Assembly (NCBI GenBank): GCA_016930085.1
Contig: JAFGHO010000018.1
Location: 1-64,000 of the forward strand
Direction: 5' to 3'
Length of the DNA: 64,000 bases
Source of the DNA: Spirochaetales bacterium
GTDB lineage: Bacteria > Spirochaetota > Spirochaetia > SZUA-6 > JAFGRV01
Shown here: positions 1 through 9,108 of the stretch, piece after piece
Layout of the letters: the number at the start of each line of letters is the position of its first letter
Position numbering within the stretch: position 1 is the stretch's first letter
Notes under the pieces: generated by a model
The model's input: only the letters and a program-made list of their open reading frames with translations
Databases searched by the model: none
Told to the model about the DNA's origin: nothing
Position numbers and translations under genes: made by a program

Positions 1-24
1 CTCATGCAAAACAGATGCTGTCAT
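1..24 (-). CDS. 5' end of an unknown gene leaving the window
   Basis: Reading leftward, an ATG at 24..22 follows an AAGGAG ribosome-binding site with 6-nt spacing. It opens eight codons (MTASVLHE) before the window ends. Nothing can be said of the product. The call rests only on the good Shine-Dalgarno/start spacing. Confidence 0.5.
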
Positions 25-429
25 ATGAGGCTCCTTGAATAAAAAGTTTTATACATTATATAACGCATAGAAAGTGACCGCTGCTTTAATTTTATTCTGA
101 AACCGATAAAAAACCCATGCCTCTGCGTTTTTTGTAAGAGATGGCTTATATATAACCACCAATTTATTATTCAACGATAATTATTTGAACAATAGCTGTC
201 GGGCATCTGTGGAAGGCCGGCACCTTTCATTTAAACATCCTGTTAACCGTAAAAAGATCAACACTCTTTTAAAACCGGTGCCGGCCGATCTGCTGTTTTT
301 AAAACATTTTTATTAATAATCAATTCCTCTTTCACTGTGCTATCTTTCGTTATAGTATTAGCGAGAAAAGGCCCGTATGCATTGAAATTCGGGACAATAA
401 GGAATATATTCTCATGAAGGAGCTGGTTG
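25..429. other. Intergenic region between divergent genes
   Basis: About 400 bp without a convincing gene, AT-rich. It holds a 10-bp inverted repeat, GGCCGGCACC at 215-224 and GGTGCCGGCC at 277-286, separated by 52 nt. Both flanking genes point away from it, so it should contain their promoters. I could not assign -35/-10 boxes with confidence. Confidence 0.5.
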
Positions 430-2652
430 ATGAATAGAAATATAATGAAGAGACTCGCATGGTTCTGCATATCCGCCATGCTATTGATATTCGAAGCGTG
501 TCCGCCTCCCGAAGACGGCAGAGCGGTCGCACTGGGAGTGGAGGGGGAATACGCACCCTATCTCCATATTCCTTACCATAAAATCTACTATGCCCGGGCC
601 GGAACGGAATACAGTACGGACGATGAAGCCACATGGACGGCCTGTCCCGGTTCGATCTTCGATATTAATCTTGACGAAGGGGACCGGGTATGGATCCGGG
701 ATATAGACGAACCCGCGGACACACTTTTTCTGGGTGAAGTGAAAGCGACCGGCGGAAAAGCGGATTTTCTTGCCTGGGAAAAAATCTATGCCGGAGAAGG
801 AAGTTGGGAAGACAAGGCGTACGGGTATCCCGGCCAGAAGAAAAAAATATTGTTTTACTTCGATAATATCGGAACAAGATCGGACAGTGACTCGAATCAA
901 CGGATCAGGTTGTATCTTTCCGGGGACAGAACGATCACATCATCGGACACCCTTTTACGCGACATCAAGTACACCTATAACTGTCCCGTTGGTGAAGTCT
1001 TCGGGGGCCAGGAAGAGTTTACGGTGCCCTCCGTCCCATACGGTACGTATTACATCGGTTGTATCATAGACGCGACGAATGTCATTGCCGAACTGAACGA
1101 AGACAACAACACGACGCCCCCGGCGTGCACCGCCGAGTTCCATGTCCAGGACCCGGACGCGAACACGGGAAGCGGGGCGTTCAAGGTTGTCAATTCATGG
1201 GGTACCACGACCAGCTGGCAGAATGTCGGGGGCGACGGCCATTACTGGATTACCTATGAGGTCATGAAAAAACAGCAGATGATGATCTATTATTTTTATA
1301 ACGATTTCAGCCACGTCTACAAACCGACCATTGTCGCCGTGTTCCGCCTTACCCACCCCCAGCGAAACAGGTGCCGCGTGGTTGCCGGACTCGGCAATCC
1401 CTCATCTCCTTATATGGAAAAGGAACTTCAGCTGCGGGACGGGGACGATAAAATTTACAGCGGCGCCGAACCGTTTCCCGCGAACGATATCGTCCTCGAC
1501 ATCTCCGAGTTCGCCCCGGCGATCAATGACTTCGACCTTTTTCTTTCAGTTGAAAACCGCAGTACGATTGACAATTGCATGGTCGGGGATTTTTCCGCGG
1601 AACTGTATACGAATTACGACGACGGCCCCCCCGGCGACCAGTCCTTCACTGCGGAACTCGAATCCCTGCCGTACACCATAGCCCCGCTTTCGACGGGCAC
1701 CCTGACCCTGGCCACAAAGGGGATGGTGACGGTGGATCCCGAACAGATCCTTCCTTTAACCCGCTCGGCGAGCTCTCGGGCCGTGATCACCGAAGGCATC
1801 CCACCGGATGACGAACTCCGTAGCGACATGAAAGCAGGCGGGGTTTTTCGGGAAGGTGTCACGTACAATATCGTCACTCAGGACGGCCACGGGACCGGCT
1901 ACCGGCCCCCCACGGAATCACAGTGGAAAAGCATGAAGAAACTCCGCGGGGTATCGCCCCCCTCACTCACGCGGGGGGTGGCGGTGGATCAGGAGGCCGA
2001 TCATTCGGCGACACAGTATTTCCCGCCCGTCGGGGAACAGGGCGATAAGGGCTCCTGCGCGTGTTTTGTCATGGGCTATTATATCACGACCTTCAACGAG
2101 GCAAAGGAGCACAGCTGGGACTTGAGCGGCGCGTCATGGACCGGGGGAGCGCCGGATGCAGGCCACCGGCAATACATCTTTAGTCCAGACTTTCTCTACC
2201 ACCAGATAAACGAGGGTCTCGACGACGGATCGAGCATGCTCCATGCCGCCTCCATGGCGATCAGGATGGGGTGTTCAAGCTGGCTCGAGATGCCCTACGA
2301 GCTTGACGATTATACAATATGGCCATCCGAAGCCGCGTTCAGGGAAGCCGCGCGTTACCGCGGCCGCGAGGTGGGAAACCATTACTGGGAATACGCGCCG
2401 TGCGGCTATTTCATCATCTATACCGACGCGGACGTCAACATGCTGAAACACCTGATCGCCTCCGGGTACTGCGTCGGGACGTCGATTCATGTGGAAGCGG
2501 TGAGAAATCCTAATGACTTTTATTATTACCTCGACGACAATGATGTGTTTTGGGATGATTCCGTTTCAAAATTCACCGACCTGAATCACGCCCAGACTAT
2601 CGTCGGGTTCAAGGACGGGACCGCCTGGAATCCGTCAAATCCGGGCGCATGA
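430..2652 (+). CDS. Papain-like (C1A) cysteine peptidase lipoprotein with permuted motif order
   Basis: The start is the ATG at 430, 7 nt after AAGGAG (a TTG at 427 is also in frame). A signal peptide ends near Cys24 (IFEAC), a loose lipobox. Residues about 140-240 look like a CARDB beta-sandwich (IDATNVIAELNEDNN). Residues 250-285 match the C-terminal part of papain enzymes, with NSWG at Asn255 followed by GDGHYWITYEVM. A beta domain follows (to about 400), then a linker. The N-terminal papain part then appears: EQGDKGSC with Cys543 aligned to the catalytic Cys and Gln537 six residues before it (oxyanion-hole Gln). NHAQTIVGF carries His720, and the protein stops about 20 residues later. All catalytic residues are present, but in the order Asn-Cys-His instead of Cys-His-Asn. 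Probably exported and membrane-anchored. It overlaps the cystatin-like gene. Confidence 0.85.
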   Translation: MNRNIMKRLAWFCISAMLLIFEACPPPEDGRAVALGVEGEYAPYLHIPYHKIYYARAGTEYSTDDEATWTACPGSIFDINLDEGDRVWIRDIDEPADTLFLGEVKATGGKADFLAWEKIYAGEGSWEDKAYGYPGQKKKILFYFDNIGTRSDSDSNQRIRLYLSGDRTITSSDTLLRDIKYTYNCPVGEVFGGQEEFTVPSVPYGTYYIGCIIDATNVIAELNEDNNTTPPACTAEFHVQDPDANTGSGAFKVVNSWGTTTSWQNVGGDGHYWITYEVMKKQQMMIYYFYNDFSHVYKPTIVAVFRLTHPQRNRCRVVAGLGNPSSPYMEKELQLRDGDDKIYSGAEPFPANDIVLDISEFAPAINDFDLFLSVENRSTIDNCMVGDFSAELYTNYDDGPPGDQSFTAELESLPYTIAPLSTGTLTLATKGMVTVDPEQILPLTRSASSRAVITEGIPPDDELRSDMKAGGVFREGVTYNIVTQDGHGTGYRPPTESQWKSMKKLRGVSPPSLTRGVAVDQEADHSATQYFPPVGEQGDKGSCACFVMGYYITTFNEAKEHSWDLSGASWTGGAPDAGHRQYIFSPDFLYHQINEGLDDGSSMLHAASMAIRMGCSSWLEMPYELDDYTIWPSEAAFREAARYRGREVGNHYWEYAPCGYFIIYTDADVNMLKHLIASGYCVGTSIHVEAVRNPNDFYYYLDDNDVFWDDSVSKFTDLNHAQTIVGFKDGTAWNPSNPGA

Positions 2653-3107
2653 TGATTGAATATACGGGGCGGACAGGAAGCGGCCGCCGGGTGGGCGGCG
2701 TGAAATTGACGATCCTTACGTATATTATCATATCCGGCCTCTGCTTGTGCACCTCTTCCCGGAAGCAGGCTGTCGGTGGAGGGAATATCAGCCAGCCGGA
2801 AAACCTCGCACAGCCGGCACACAACAAAACCGGCGCCTTTGAAGCGATCGATACCGGGTCGGCCATAGCGGTAAAGACCTTCGCGTTCCTGAAGGAGACA
2901 TTGGAAAAAGCCCGCCCGCATCTTTCGCTGCATTCGGTAAAGGAGGCGGAAAGCCAGGTCGTTCAGGGCGTCAATATCAGGCTGGTCTGCGAATACAGCC
3001 TTGAAGGCGATGATACGCCGCGGCTCCTCCGCGCCACAGTCTATTGGGATCCCGGCGGGAATCCCTCTCTCACGGAAGCATCACCCGATGACGAAAGGGA
3101 TTCCTGA
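2649..3107 (+). CDS. Cystatin-like secreted inhibitor
   Basis: The ATG at 2649 overlaps the stop of the peptidase gene (ATGA), so translation is probably coupled. A GTG at 2700 (in-frame residue 18) would start directly at the signal peptide KLTILTYIIISGLCLC and may be the true start. The mature part reads as a cystatin: a helix-like stretch (AVKTFAFLKETLEKA), then VKEAESQVVQG with the QxVxG inhibitor loop at residues 103-107, then paired strands (VNIRLVCEYS and LLRATVYWDP). Length (about 100 residues after the signal) fits the family. Cystatins block papain-family enzymes, so this is inferred to be the cognate inhibitor of the upstream peptidase. Cys32 or Cys34 could be lipidated. The fold call comes from motif reading and was not checked with a profile. 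Confidence 0.72.
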   Translation: MMIEYTGRTGSGRRVGGVKLTILTYIIISGLCLCTSSRKQAVGGGNISQPENLAQPAHNKTGAFEAIDTGSAIAVKTFAFLKETLEKARPHLSLHSVKEAESQVVQGVNIRLVCEYSLEGDDTPRLLRATVYWDPGGNPSLTEASPDDERDS

Positions 3108-3113
3108 ACCCCC

Positions 3114-3596
3114 GTGCTTTTCGACGCCGATCTTTCACTGGTACAGTTTTCCCGCCTCACCTCCGCGTTTGTCGACAGTTCCTCGCTGATCTACATGGAC
3201 AAGACGGGGTGTCTGGGGGAGGTTGTTTCCGCAATAATGCTTAAAACGATTCCCGAAGTCACAGAAGAAACGGGTTTTACGCCGCCTGGCGTATCGGTCT
3301 TCACCCACTCTTTTCCGGAACACGACACCGACAGCCTTCTGCTTAAAGCCGCCGCCGGGGAAACATCCCCGATTATATCGGAAGACAAATCACTCATTCT
3401 TCGGGCGGACCGGGCCCGGCTCCCCTGTTTCAATACACTCATGATGCTTCTTTTTCTGCTTTACAAAAAGAGAATCACCGGACCGCAATACCGCTCTTTT
3501 TACGACCGCCTTGTACCGATAGCACGTTATGGAGAATACGTTCTCCGTTTTGGAGAGGAAACGGCGGTGAAACTTGGCGCCGGACCGGATACGTGA
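3114..3596 (+). CDS. PIN-domain-like protein
   Basis: A GTG start at 3114, seven nt after the cystatin gene, makes this the third gene of the apparent operon. The opening SAFVDSSSLIYMDKTGCLGEV resembles the first strand and helix of PIN domains, with an Asp that would bind metal. The later ISEDKSLILRADRARLPCFNTLMMLLFL resembles the second acidic cluster and the GTLGLL-type segment of PIN ribonucleases. No antitoxin lies next to it. It is therefore best described as a predicted PIN-fold nucleic-acid-binding protein, and activity is unproven. Why it sits with a peptidase and inhibitor is unclear. Confidence 0.62.
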   Translation: MLFDADLSLVQFSRLTSAFVDSSSLIYMDKTGCLGEVVSAIMLKTIPEVTEETGFTPPGVSVFTHSFPEHDTDSLLLKAAAGETSPIISEDKSLILRADRARLPCFNTLMMLLFLLYKKRITGPQYRSFYDRLVPIARYGEYVLRFGEETAVKLGAGPDT

Positions 3597-3603
3597 GAGT
3601 GGT

Positions 3604-5895
3604 TCATTCCTTGATAAACGTATAATTTTTTTTCATGAACAATTCCAGACAGATATCGACCGCGCCGTTGTCATAGAGAATCCCCTTGTTGTTGAACACC
3701 TCTTCGAGCGCTTTGTCAATGCCGAGGGCTTCCCGGTACGGCCTGCGCGAGGCCATTGCCTCGACCACGTCCGCGACGCTGATAATACGCGCGGGGACAT
3801 TGATATCCTCGTCTTTCAATCCCCTGGGATAGCCGCTTCCGTTCAACCGTTCGTGGTGCTGGAGAACGACTTCCGCGATCGGCCACGGGAAATCGATCGC
3901 CTTGATTATATTATAGGCCATCATGGGGTGGGTTTTGATTAAATCGAACTCGATGTCCTTGATTTTACCCGGTTTACTGAGAATATCGGCGGGAATATAA
4001 ATCTTGCCGAGATCGTGGATAATGCCGGCCATACGGACCGTTTCGATCACATCGGGGGGCAGATTCATTTCCTGCGCGATCCGCCGCGCGAGATCCGCCA
4101 CACGTCGCTGGTGGCCGGCCGTAAAGGGATCCCTTGTTTCGATGGCCTTGACGAGGGTATTGATGAACGCCGCCATGGCCTTGCGGAATTTTTCAAGATG
4201 AAGCTGTAGTTCCTTTTTCTGCTTCTCGAGTTTGTTTTTGTTCATTTGAGACCGGCGGAAGATAAGGCTTCCGTAGAGAGCATTGCTTATAATCCGCCTC
4301 AAATTACTGTAGATCCCGCACTGATGTATGTTGAACGGGAAAAGGGTAAAACCGAAAATGTGATCCGTATAATTGAGGCAATGGACAAGATAAGCGAATC
4401 GCCGTTTGTGTTGAAAAAATTTTTGCGGAAGAAGGCCGCGGGACGGAAAAACGACTTCGTCATCATGAAGATCGATCCGTTTTGAGTCTTTATAAGCGAA
4501 GAGAAGCCGCGATATCCCGTCTGGACCCGCCGGGCCTTCGTAATAATACGAAAGATAGAATTCATCGATTTTCAGAAAAGCGAGTTTACGGGAAAGAATG
4601 GAAATAAACTCGTCTTCTTCCATGGTCACGACGAGGGAATCACGGATATCGTTCAGCGCATGGTTATACTGCTCTCGTTCGAAATTGATCCGCTTGTCGA
4701 TTTGCGCCGTTTTTTTCTCTATTCTCTCGGACGCTTCCTGCCACGTCTCATTTATCCATTGCGATGAAGCATCCATCGTCACATTGTGGAGGATGACGCT
4801 GAAAAGCTCGTTCAGAATAGCTTCAATGATGTAAAAGGTCTCCATCATGCGAAACACATTTCTGAGAAATGAATCCCAGGCGAGGAGGAAAGCCGCCGGA
4901 TTTTCCGAGCCGATCATTTCAGAAAACTGATTGACAAGTCTTTCCGCCTCTGTCCGCATTTCCGCTTCATCCCTGAAAAAGTACAGCCGTCGCAGGTGGC
5001 CGATAATGTTTTGCTTTATCGCCGTTTTCTTTTTATCAAATAACGCCGTTAAGGTTAATGTCCGTTCACCGGTTTTTTCCTTATTGTATGGGATATAGTA
5101 TCCGAAGGTGCACCCGCAGGATTGCCGGATGACCGCTTTTGTCTGTACGAACGTCTCGGAAGGTACTTTTTTACCGGCTATCCGATCTAAAAGCACCGTC
5201 AACGCCGTGATACCCACTTCCCGCAAAGGCTGGCGTACCGTGGTCAGCGGCGGTGTCATGACGCTGCTGTTTTTCAGATCGTCAAACCCGGTTACGGCAT
5301 AATTACCCGGAACATTGAATTCAAACGACCGCAATGCGGTTATTGCGCCAAAAGCCATATCGTCACTGGCGGAAACGATGGCATCGAATTCCGTTCTACC
5401 GCCTTCGATGAGTTTTCGTACTTCCTTTTCGGCGGTCGTTGTATAGTATTCCCCGTCCAGAATCAGGCTTTCGTCGACGGGAATATTCCTCGAAGCTAAT
5501 GTGTCACGGAAAACGGTCAGGCGGTCTTGAGCATCCCGGTCATGTTCGGTCCCCTTGATGAAAACGAATCGTCTGTATGAATGCTCATCAATGAGGTGAT
5601 AGAGGATTTCCTTCATGCCGTGCTTGTTGTCGACAAGGACACTCGGGATTCCGTCGATCGAACGGCCGACACTCACCATCGGGATGGGGGTATAGCCCTC
5701 ACAAAATGCTTTAAGCCGTTCATCAGAAAGACGATGGGCTATTGTTCCCAGAAAAAGAATAAGACCGTCGACGATCGCCGCATCCGGAAAGGAAAACATG
5801 ATATTGCGGCTGGCATCGTGCATATCCGCTTCTTTCGCCCTGTCGAGGACGCCGCCCTCATAGCAGATGAGATTGATATCATTCACCGCAGCCAT
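3604..5895 (-). CDS. LacI-type ligand-binding domain fused to HD-GYP phosphodiesterase
   Basis: Residues 1-260 resemble the sugar-binding part of LacI/GalR regulators (FDAIVSASDDMAFGAITAL, TGFDDLKNSSVMTPPLTTVRQP) without the DNA-binding helix-turn-helix. A helical region and a GAF-like segment follow (about 270-560). The C-terminus is an HD-GYP domain: His627-Asp628 in IIHDLGK and HHERLNGSGYPRGL near 680-693. HD-GYP domains hydrolyse cyclic di-GMP. With no signal peptide or membrane segment it should be cytosolic and answer an internal ligand. The first ATG is at 5895, but the same frame is open to 6021 and encodes RPTIGILIDWTE, clearly the first beta-strand of the sensor domain, so the real start lies upstream and is not ATG. 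It is divergent from a paralogue at 6252. Confidence 0.88.
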   Translation of the reverse strand: MAAVNDINLICYEGGVLDRAKEADMHDASRNIMFSFPDAAIVDGLILFLGTIAHRLSDERLKAFCEGYTPIPMVSVGRSIDGIPSVLVDNKHGMKEILYHLIDEHSYRRFVFIKGTEHDRDAQDRLTVFRDTLASRNIPVDESLILDGEYYTTTAEKEVRKLIEGGRTEFDAIVSASDDMAFGAITALRSFEFNVPGNYAVTGFDDLKNSSVMTPPLTTVRQPLREVGITALTVLLDRIAGKKVPSETFVQTKAVIRQSCGCTFGYYIPYNKEKTGERTLTLTALFDKKKTAIKQNIIGHLRRLYFFRDEAEMRTEAERLVNQFSEMIGSENPAAFLLAWDSFLRNVFRMMETFYIIEAILNELFSVILHNVTMDASSQWINETWQEASERIEKKTAQIDKRINFEREQYNHALNDIRDSLVVTMEEDEFISILSRKLAFLKIDEFYLSYYYEGPAGPDGISRLLFAYKDSKRIDLHDDEVVFPSRGLLPQKFFQHKRRFAYLVHCLNYTDHIFGFTLFPFNIHQCGIYSNLRRIISNALYGSLIFRRSQMNKNKLEKQKKELQLHLEKFRKAMAAFINTLVKAIETRDPFTAGHQRRVADLARRIAQEMNLPPDVIETVRMAGIIHDLGKIYIPADILSKPGKIKDIEFDLIKTHPMMAYNIIKAIDFPWPIAEVVLQHHERLNGSGYPRGLKDEDINVPARIISVADVVEAMASRRPYREALGIDKALEEVFNNKGILYDNGAVDICLELFMKKNYTFIKE

Positions 5896-6021
5896 ATCAT
5901 AAATACCGGTAAGGATACTGACATGATAATCGCTTTCCGTCCAGTCGATGAGAATCCCTATGGTCGGCCTGTTTTTATGGGCTGCTTTCGCCGTATTCGT
6001 TTTCCCCTTCCGGATATCCAG

Positions 6022-6251
6022 TTATGCTACTATAAATATAAAAAAAAGGTGTGCCCGAGTAAAGAAAAAAAATAAACCGATTGAGTAAAAATCCGCCCTC
6101 ACAGTATGTCCGCCGATCGTCGCGGACTTTTGCCGTGAGGATATTCGGTTTCTTCCGCTTCCAAAACGATGTTTTGAAAGGAGACGCCTTATTATTTGTT
6201 GCGAAGACCTCCGCATTTATACTATACTTTTACTGGTAATCAAAGGGTATC
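6022..6251. promoter_or_regulatory. Divergent promoter region of the two HD-GYP genes
   Basis: About 230 bp separate the two divergent LacI-sensor/HD-GYP paralogues. The last part is AT-rich (TATACTATACTTTT at about 6219-6232) and probably holds the rightward promoter. The gene start at 6252 follows AAAGGGT. No operator could be identified. Confidence 0.4.
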
Positions 6252-8591
6252 ATGCGGAAAAAATATCGTTTGAAAAAATGGAATAATTCACCTTTTACCA
6301 TAGGATTTATCACGGAAAAGGTCATCGGCGGATTCAATGCACCCCTCTGGCAGGGAATCGTCCACGGCGCGGAAGATCTCAAAATAAATCTCATTACCTT
6401 TGCCATCAATGAAAGCACAATACGACAGGAGAAACAAAAATTCGTTAACGACATCTACCCTTTGATCGGTCCTCATAATATCGAAGGGCTTATCATCAAC
6501 TACGGTATCCTGAGTATTTTCGGGAGTAAAAAGAGAATCACCGATCTCATCCAAAGCTTAAAACCCATGCCGATCATTTCCATTGCCGTTCCCGTCGACG
6601 GTGAACATTTCCCGTGTATTTCGGCAGACAATTACAACGGCATGTTCGAAATCGTCAATCATCTTGTCAATACACACGGAAAACAGCGGATTGCCTTTAT
6701 TCGCGGGCCTAAAAATCATCCGGAAGAAGAAGAAAGATTTCGTGCGTATGAGGATGCCCTCGTATCCAACGGTATTCAGGTCGATCCGGTGCTGGTCACT
6801 TCACATCTCAACTGGTCCGGAATCGTTTCGGCAAAACGGGCCCTCTCTCTTTTTATCGAAAAAAACAAAGACGGTTTCGACGCCCTTATCGGGGCAAACG
6901 ATACCCTTGCCCTCATCGCCATGGATATATTAGGGCGAAATAATATCCGCATTCCCGACGATATTGCCGTCTGCGGATTCGATAATATCGATGCGTCCTA
7001 CATCAGTACGCCAAGGCTTACCACGGTCCAGAACGCGACTTTTGAAATGGGGAAAAAAGCGGTGGAAACCATAATCGCACTGCTAAAAGGTGAAATTGTC
7101 GCGGAAACCACAACTATCCCCTCACGGCTGATCATACGGCAATCTTGCTGCCCCTCATCGCCCGACGTTACGTACCGGTCTTCACAATTCGAAGATCTCG
7201 AACATGTCATTATCGAACGAAAACTATCAGGGAAAAAGGAATACTTCGAGCTTCTCATCGATGAGTTTACAAAGCGGGTGGTACAGCTTGTCCAGGATAT
7301 CAATATCGATCAATATATGTCGGTGATCGAATCCCTTCTCGAAGCCATGAAAACCGATATCATCGAAGAAAAAAGCGGGACTTTCCTTCCCTTGCTTTCC
7401 GATATCATACAAAAGGAGTCCATCAGGGGTAATATTTCGTTATACCAGAAGATATTCCGGCTTCTCCACGATTTTCTGACCCACCATTGTCCACTCTCCG
7501 ACTTTTTGCTTCGGGCCCAGGATCTTCTGCTTGAGGCCCGTTACTGCATAGAAAACCGGTTCATGCAAGAATACCATTATCAAAAGCAATACCTCTCCGC
7601 CCTCACAAACGATATGAGTATTATCAAGTTCGAGATGGAAAGTATATCCACCTATAAAGATCTTATCGCAAATATCGATGCACAGGTACGAACGGCCGGA
7701 ATTAAAAGGGCGTTTCTTTTTATGTATAACGAAGCGGGTGTGCCTTCATCCGAGTGCAAACTCATCTATTCGCTTACCGATATATCAAAGGAAAGGCCCG
7801 GTAAAACTAAAAACGGAATCCACTCGCATTCCATTATTTCACCTGATATTTTACCGCTTGCAGACCGGTTCTCGTTACTGGTACAACCATTAAGATCCGC
7901 CGAGGACGCGTTCGGATTTATCGTTTTCGAAGTATCTTCGCATGAAGGTTATCTTTATTTCGATATATGCAGCCATCTCAATAATTCATTGAGGGTGCTT
8001 CTCTCTGTATATAAACAACAGAAAATAATGAACGGTATGATTAATGCCCTCATCCATGCCGTCGAATCACGCGATCCCTATACCGCAGGACACCTTAAAA
8101 ATGTCGCGGAACTCGCAACGGCAATCGCCCTTGAAATGGGATATTCGGATGATGCGGTGGAAGGTATTTTCATGGCGGCATCTATTCACGACATCGGTCG
8201 TATTTCCGTCCCCGCGGAAATCCTCTGTAAACCCTCAAAACTCACGGAGATTGAATATAATATCGTGAAAACTCATGCACAAATCGGTTTTGAAATTCTT
8301 GAAGAAATATCGTTTCCCTGGCCGATTGCAGAGATCATCCATCAGCATCATGAAAGACTCGACGGATCGGGATATCCGCGCGGACTGACCGGCGGCGACA
8401 TCCTGCCTGAAGCACGTATTCTGGCCGTCGCCGACGTTATCGAGGCGATGTCCTCCTACCGTCCGTACCGTCCGCCGTTCAGTATCGATGAGGCGCTCGA
8501 GGAGATCATCAACAACAAAGGGACGCTCTATGATCAAGCCGTTGTGGATGTTTGTGTCAGACTTTTCAGAGAGGAAGGATTTCAGTTTTGA
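6252..8591 (+). CDS. LacI-type ligand-binding domain fused to HD-GYP phosphodiesterase (paralogue)
   Basis: Same architecture as the divergent gene at 3604. A LacI-like sensor (FTIGFITEKV at the start, FDALIGANDTLALIAMDIL, CGFDNIDASYISTPRLTTVQ) covers residues 1-290. A helical/GAF-like middle follows, then an HD-GYP domain with His646-Asp647 (SIHDIGR) and HHERLDGSGYPRGL. The usual HDxGK reads HDIGR here; the metal-binding His-Asp are kept but the Lys is replaced by Arg. The N-terminal MRKKYRLKKWNN precedes the first strand directly with no signal peptide, so it is probably cytosolic. The two genes are inferred to have arisen by inverted duplication and then to have diverged in ligand specificity. 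Expected role: lowering c-di-GMP, relevant to the exopolysaccharide locus nearby. Confidence 0.9.
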   Translation: MRKKYRLKKWNNSPFTIGFITEKVIGGFNAPLWQGIVHGAEDLKINLITFAINESTIRQEKQKFVNDIYPLIGPHNIEGLIINYGILSIFGSKKRITDLIQSLKPMPIISIAVPVDGEHFPCISADNYNGMFEIVNHLVNTHGKQRIAFIRGPKNHPEEEERFRAYEDALVSNGIQVDPVLVTSHLNWSGIVSAKRALSLFIEKNKDGFDALIGANDTLALIAMDILGRNNIRIPDDIAVCGFDNIDASYISTPRLTTVQNATFEMGKKAVETIIALLKGEIVAETTTIPSRLIIRQSCCPSSPDVTYRSSQFEDLEHVIIERKLSGKKEYFELLIDEFTKRVVQLVQDINIDQYMSVIESLLEAMKTDIIEEKSGTFLPLLSDIIQKESIRGNISLYQKIFRLLHDFLTHHCPLSDFLLRAQDLLLEARYCIENRFMQEYHYQKQYLSALTNDMSIIKFEMESISTYKDLIANIDAQVRTAGIKRAFLFMYNEAGVPSSECKLIYSLTDISKERPGKTKNGIHSHSIISPDILPLADRFSLLVQPLRSAEDAFGFIVFEVSSHEGYLYFDICSHLNNSLRVLLSVYKQQKIMNGMINALIHAVESRDPYTAGHLKNVAELATAIALEMGYSDDAVEGIFMAASIHDIGRISVPAEILCKPSKLTEIEYNIVKTHAQIGFEILEEISFPWPIAEIIHQHHERLDGSGYPRGLTGGDILPEARILAVADVIEAMSSYRPYRPPFSIDEALEEIINNKGTLYDQAVVDVCVRLFREEGFQF

Positions 8592-8725
8592 ACGCGCGAA
8601 GCCCGGAACTGCTCAATATAAAAACAGCACGGTGCCTATCGACATTTTTTTTCAACCTCAGGTATGACACTTTTTATAACCAATGGTTTATAGAAATCCG
8701 TAATTCATAGAGGAGAGTTATCGAA

Positions 8726-8947
8726 ATGAATTCAACTTCCGTACCGGACTATATCCTTGCATATACCAACTGGGTATTGAATAACATGAAAAGGGACGGT
8801 TACCCGATAGAAACCCACAAATGGGAAGGAAAGGTGCTGAAGATCATCCTGTCCGATAACGGAGAGGAAAAAGATATTCTTTCGAGATTCAAGAAAAAAT
8901 GCGAAGGAAAACTGGACGGTATCGGCATCGAAATAATCCGTCCTTAA
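8726..8947 (+). CDS. Small conserved-looking protein of unknown function
   Basis: 73 residues, start preceded by GAGGAGAG. The protein is charged, with no signal peptide or membrane segment; sequence such as YILAYTNWVLNNMKRDGYPIE suggests an N-terminal helix, and the C-terminal half an alpha/beta fold. I do not recognise the family. It lies alone between the HD-GYP gene and the giant secreted protein, 134 bp after the former. Codon use is like its neighbours. Confidence 0.6.
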   Translation: MNSTSVPDYILAYTNWVLNNMKRDGYPIETHKWEGKVLKIILSDNGEEKDILSRFKKKCEGKLDGIGIEIIRP

Positions 8948-9108
8948 TGCTATTCGTTTTAGTGGAAACATTTCTTTCTTTTCTCTTCTGAAAACATTTC
9001 CCGCTTTTCAAAACAACTTACAAATTTCAGCAATTCTCCATTTTTCCGAAGGATTTTTACCAGTCAAACGATTATCTCAATAGTCGGAATGAAATTCGGA
9101 ATATAAAT

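Noticed and set aside
481-900. Long leftward frame inside the peptidase gene
   Set aside because: It is the complement of a gene with clear papain and CARDB motifs, and its own translation shows no domain.
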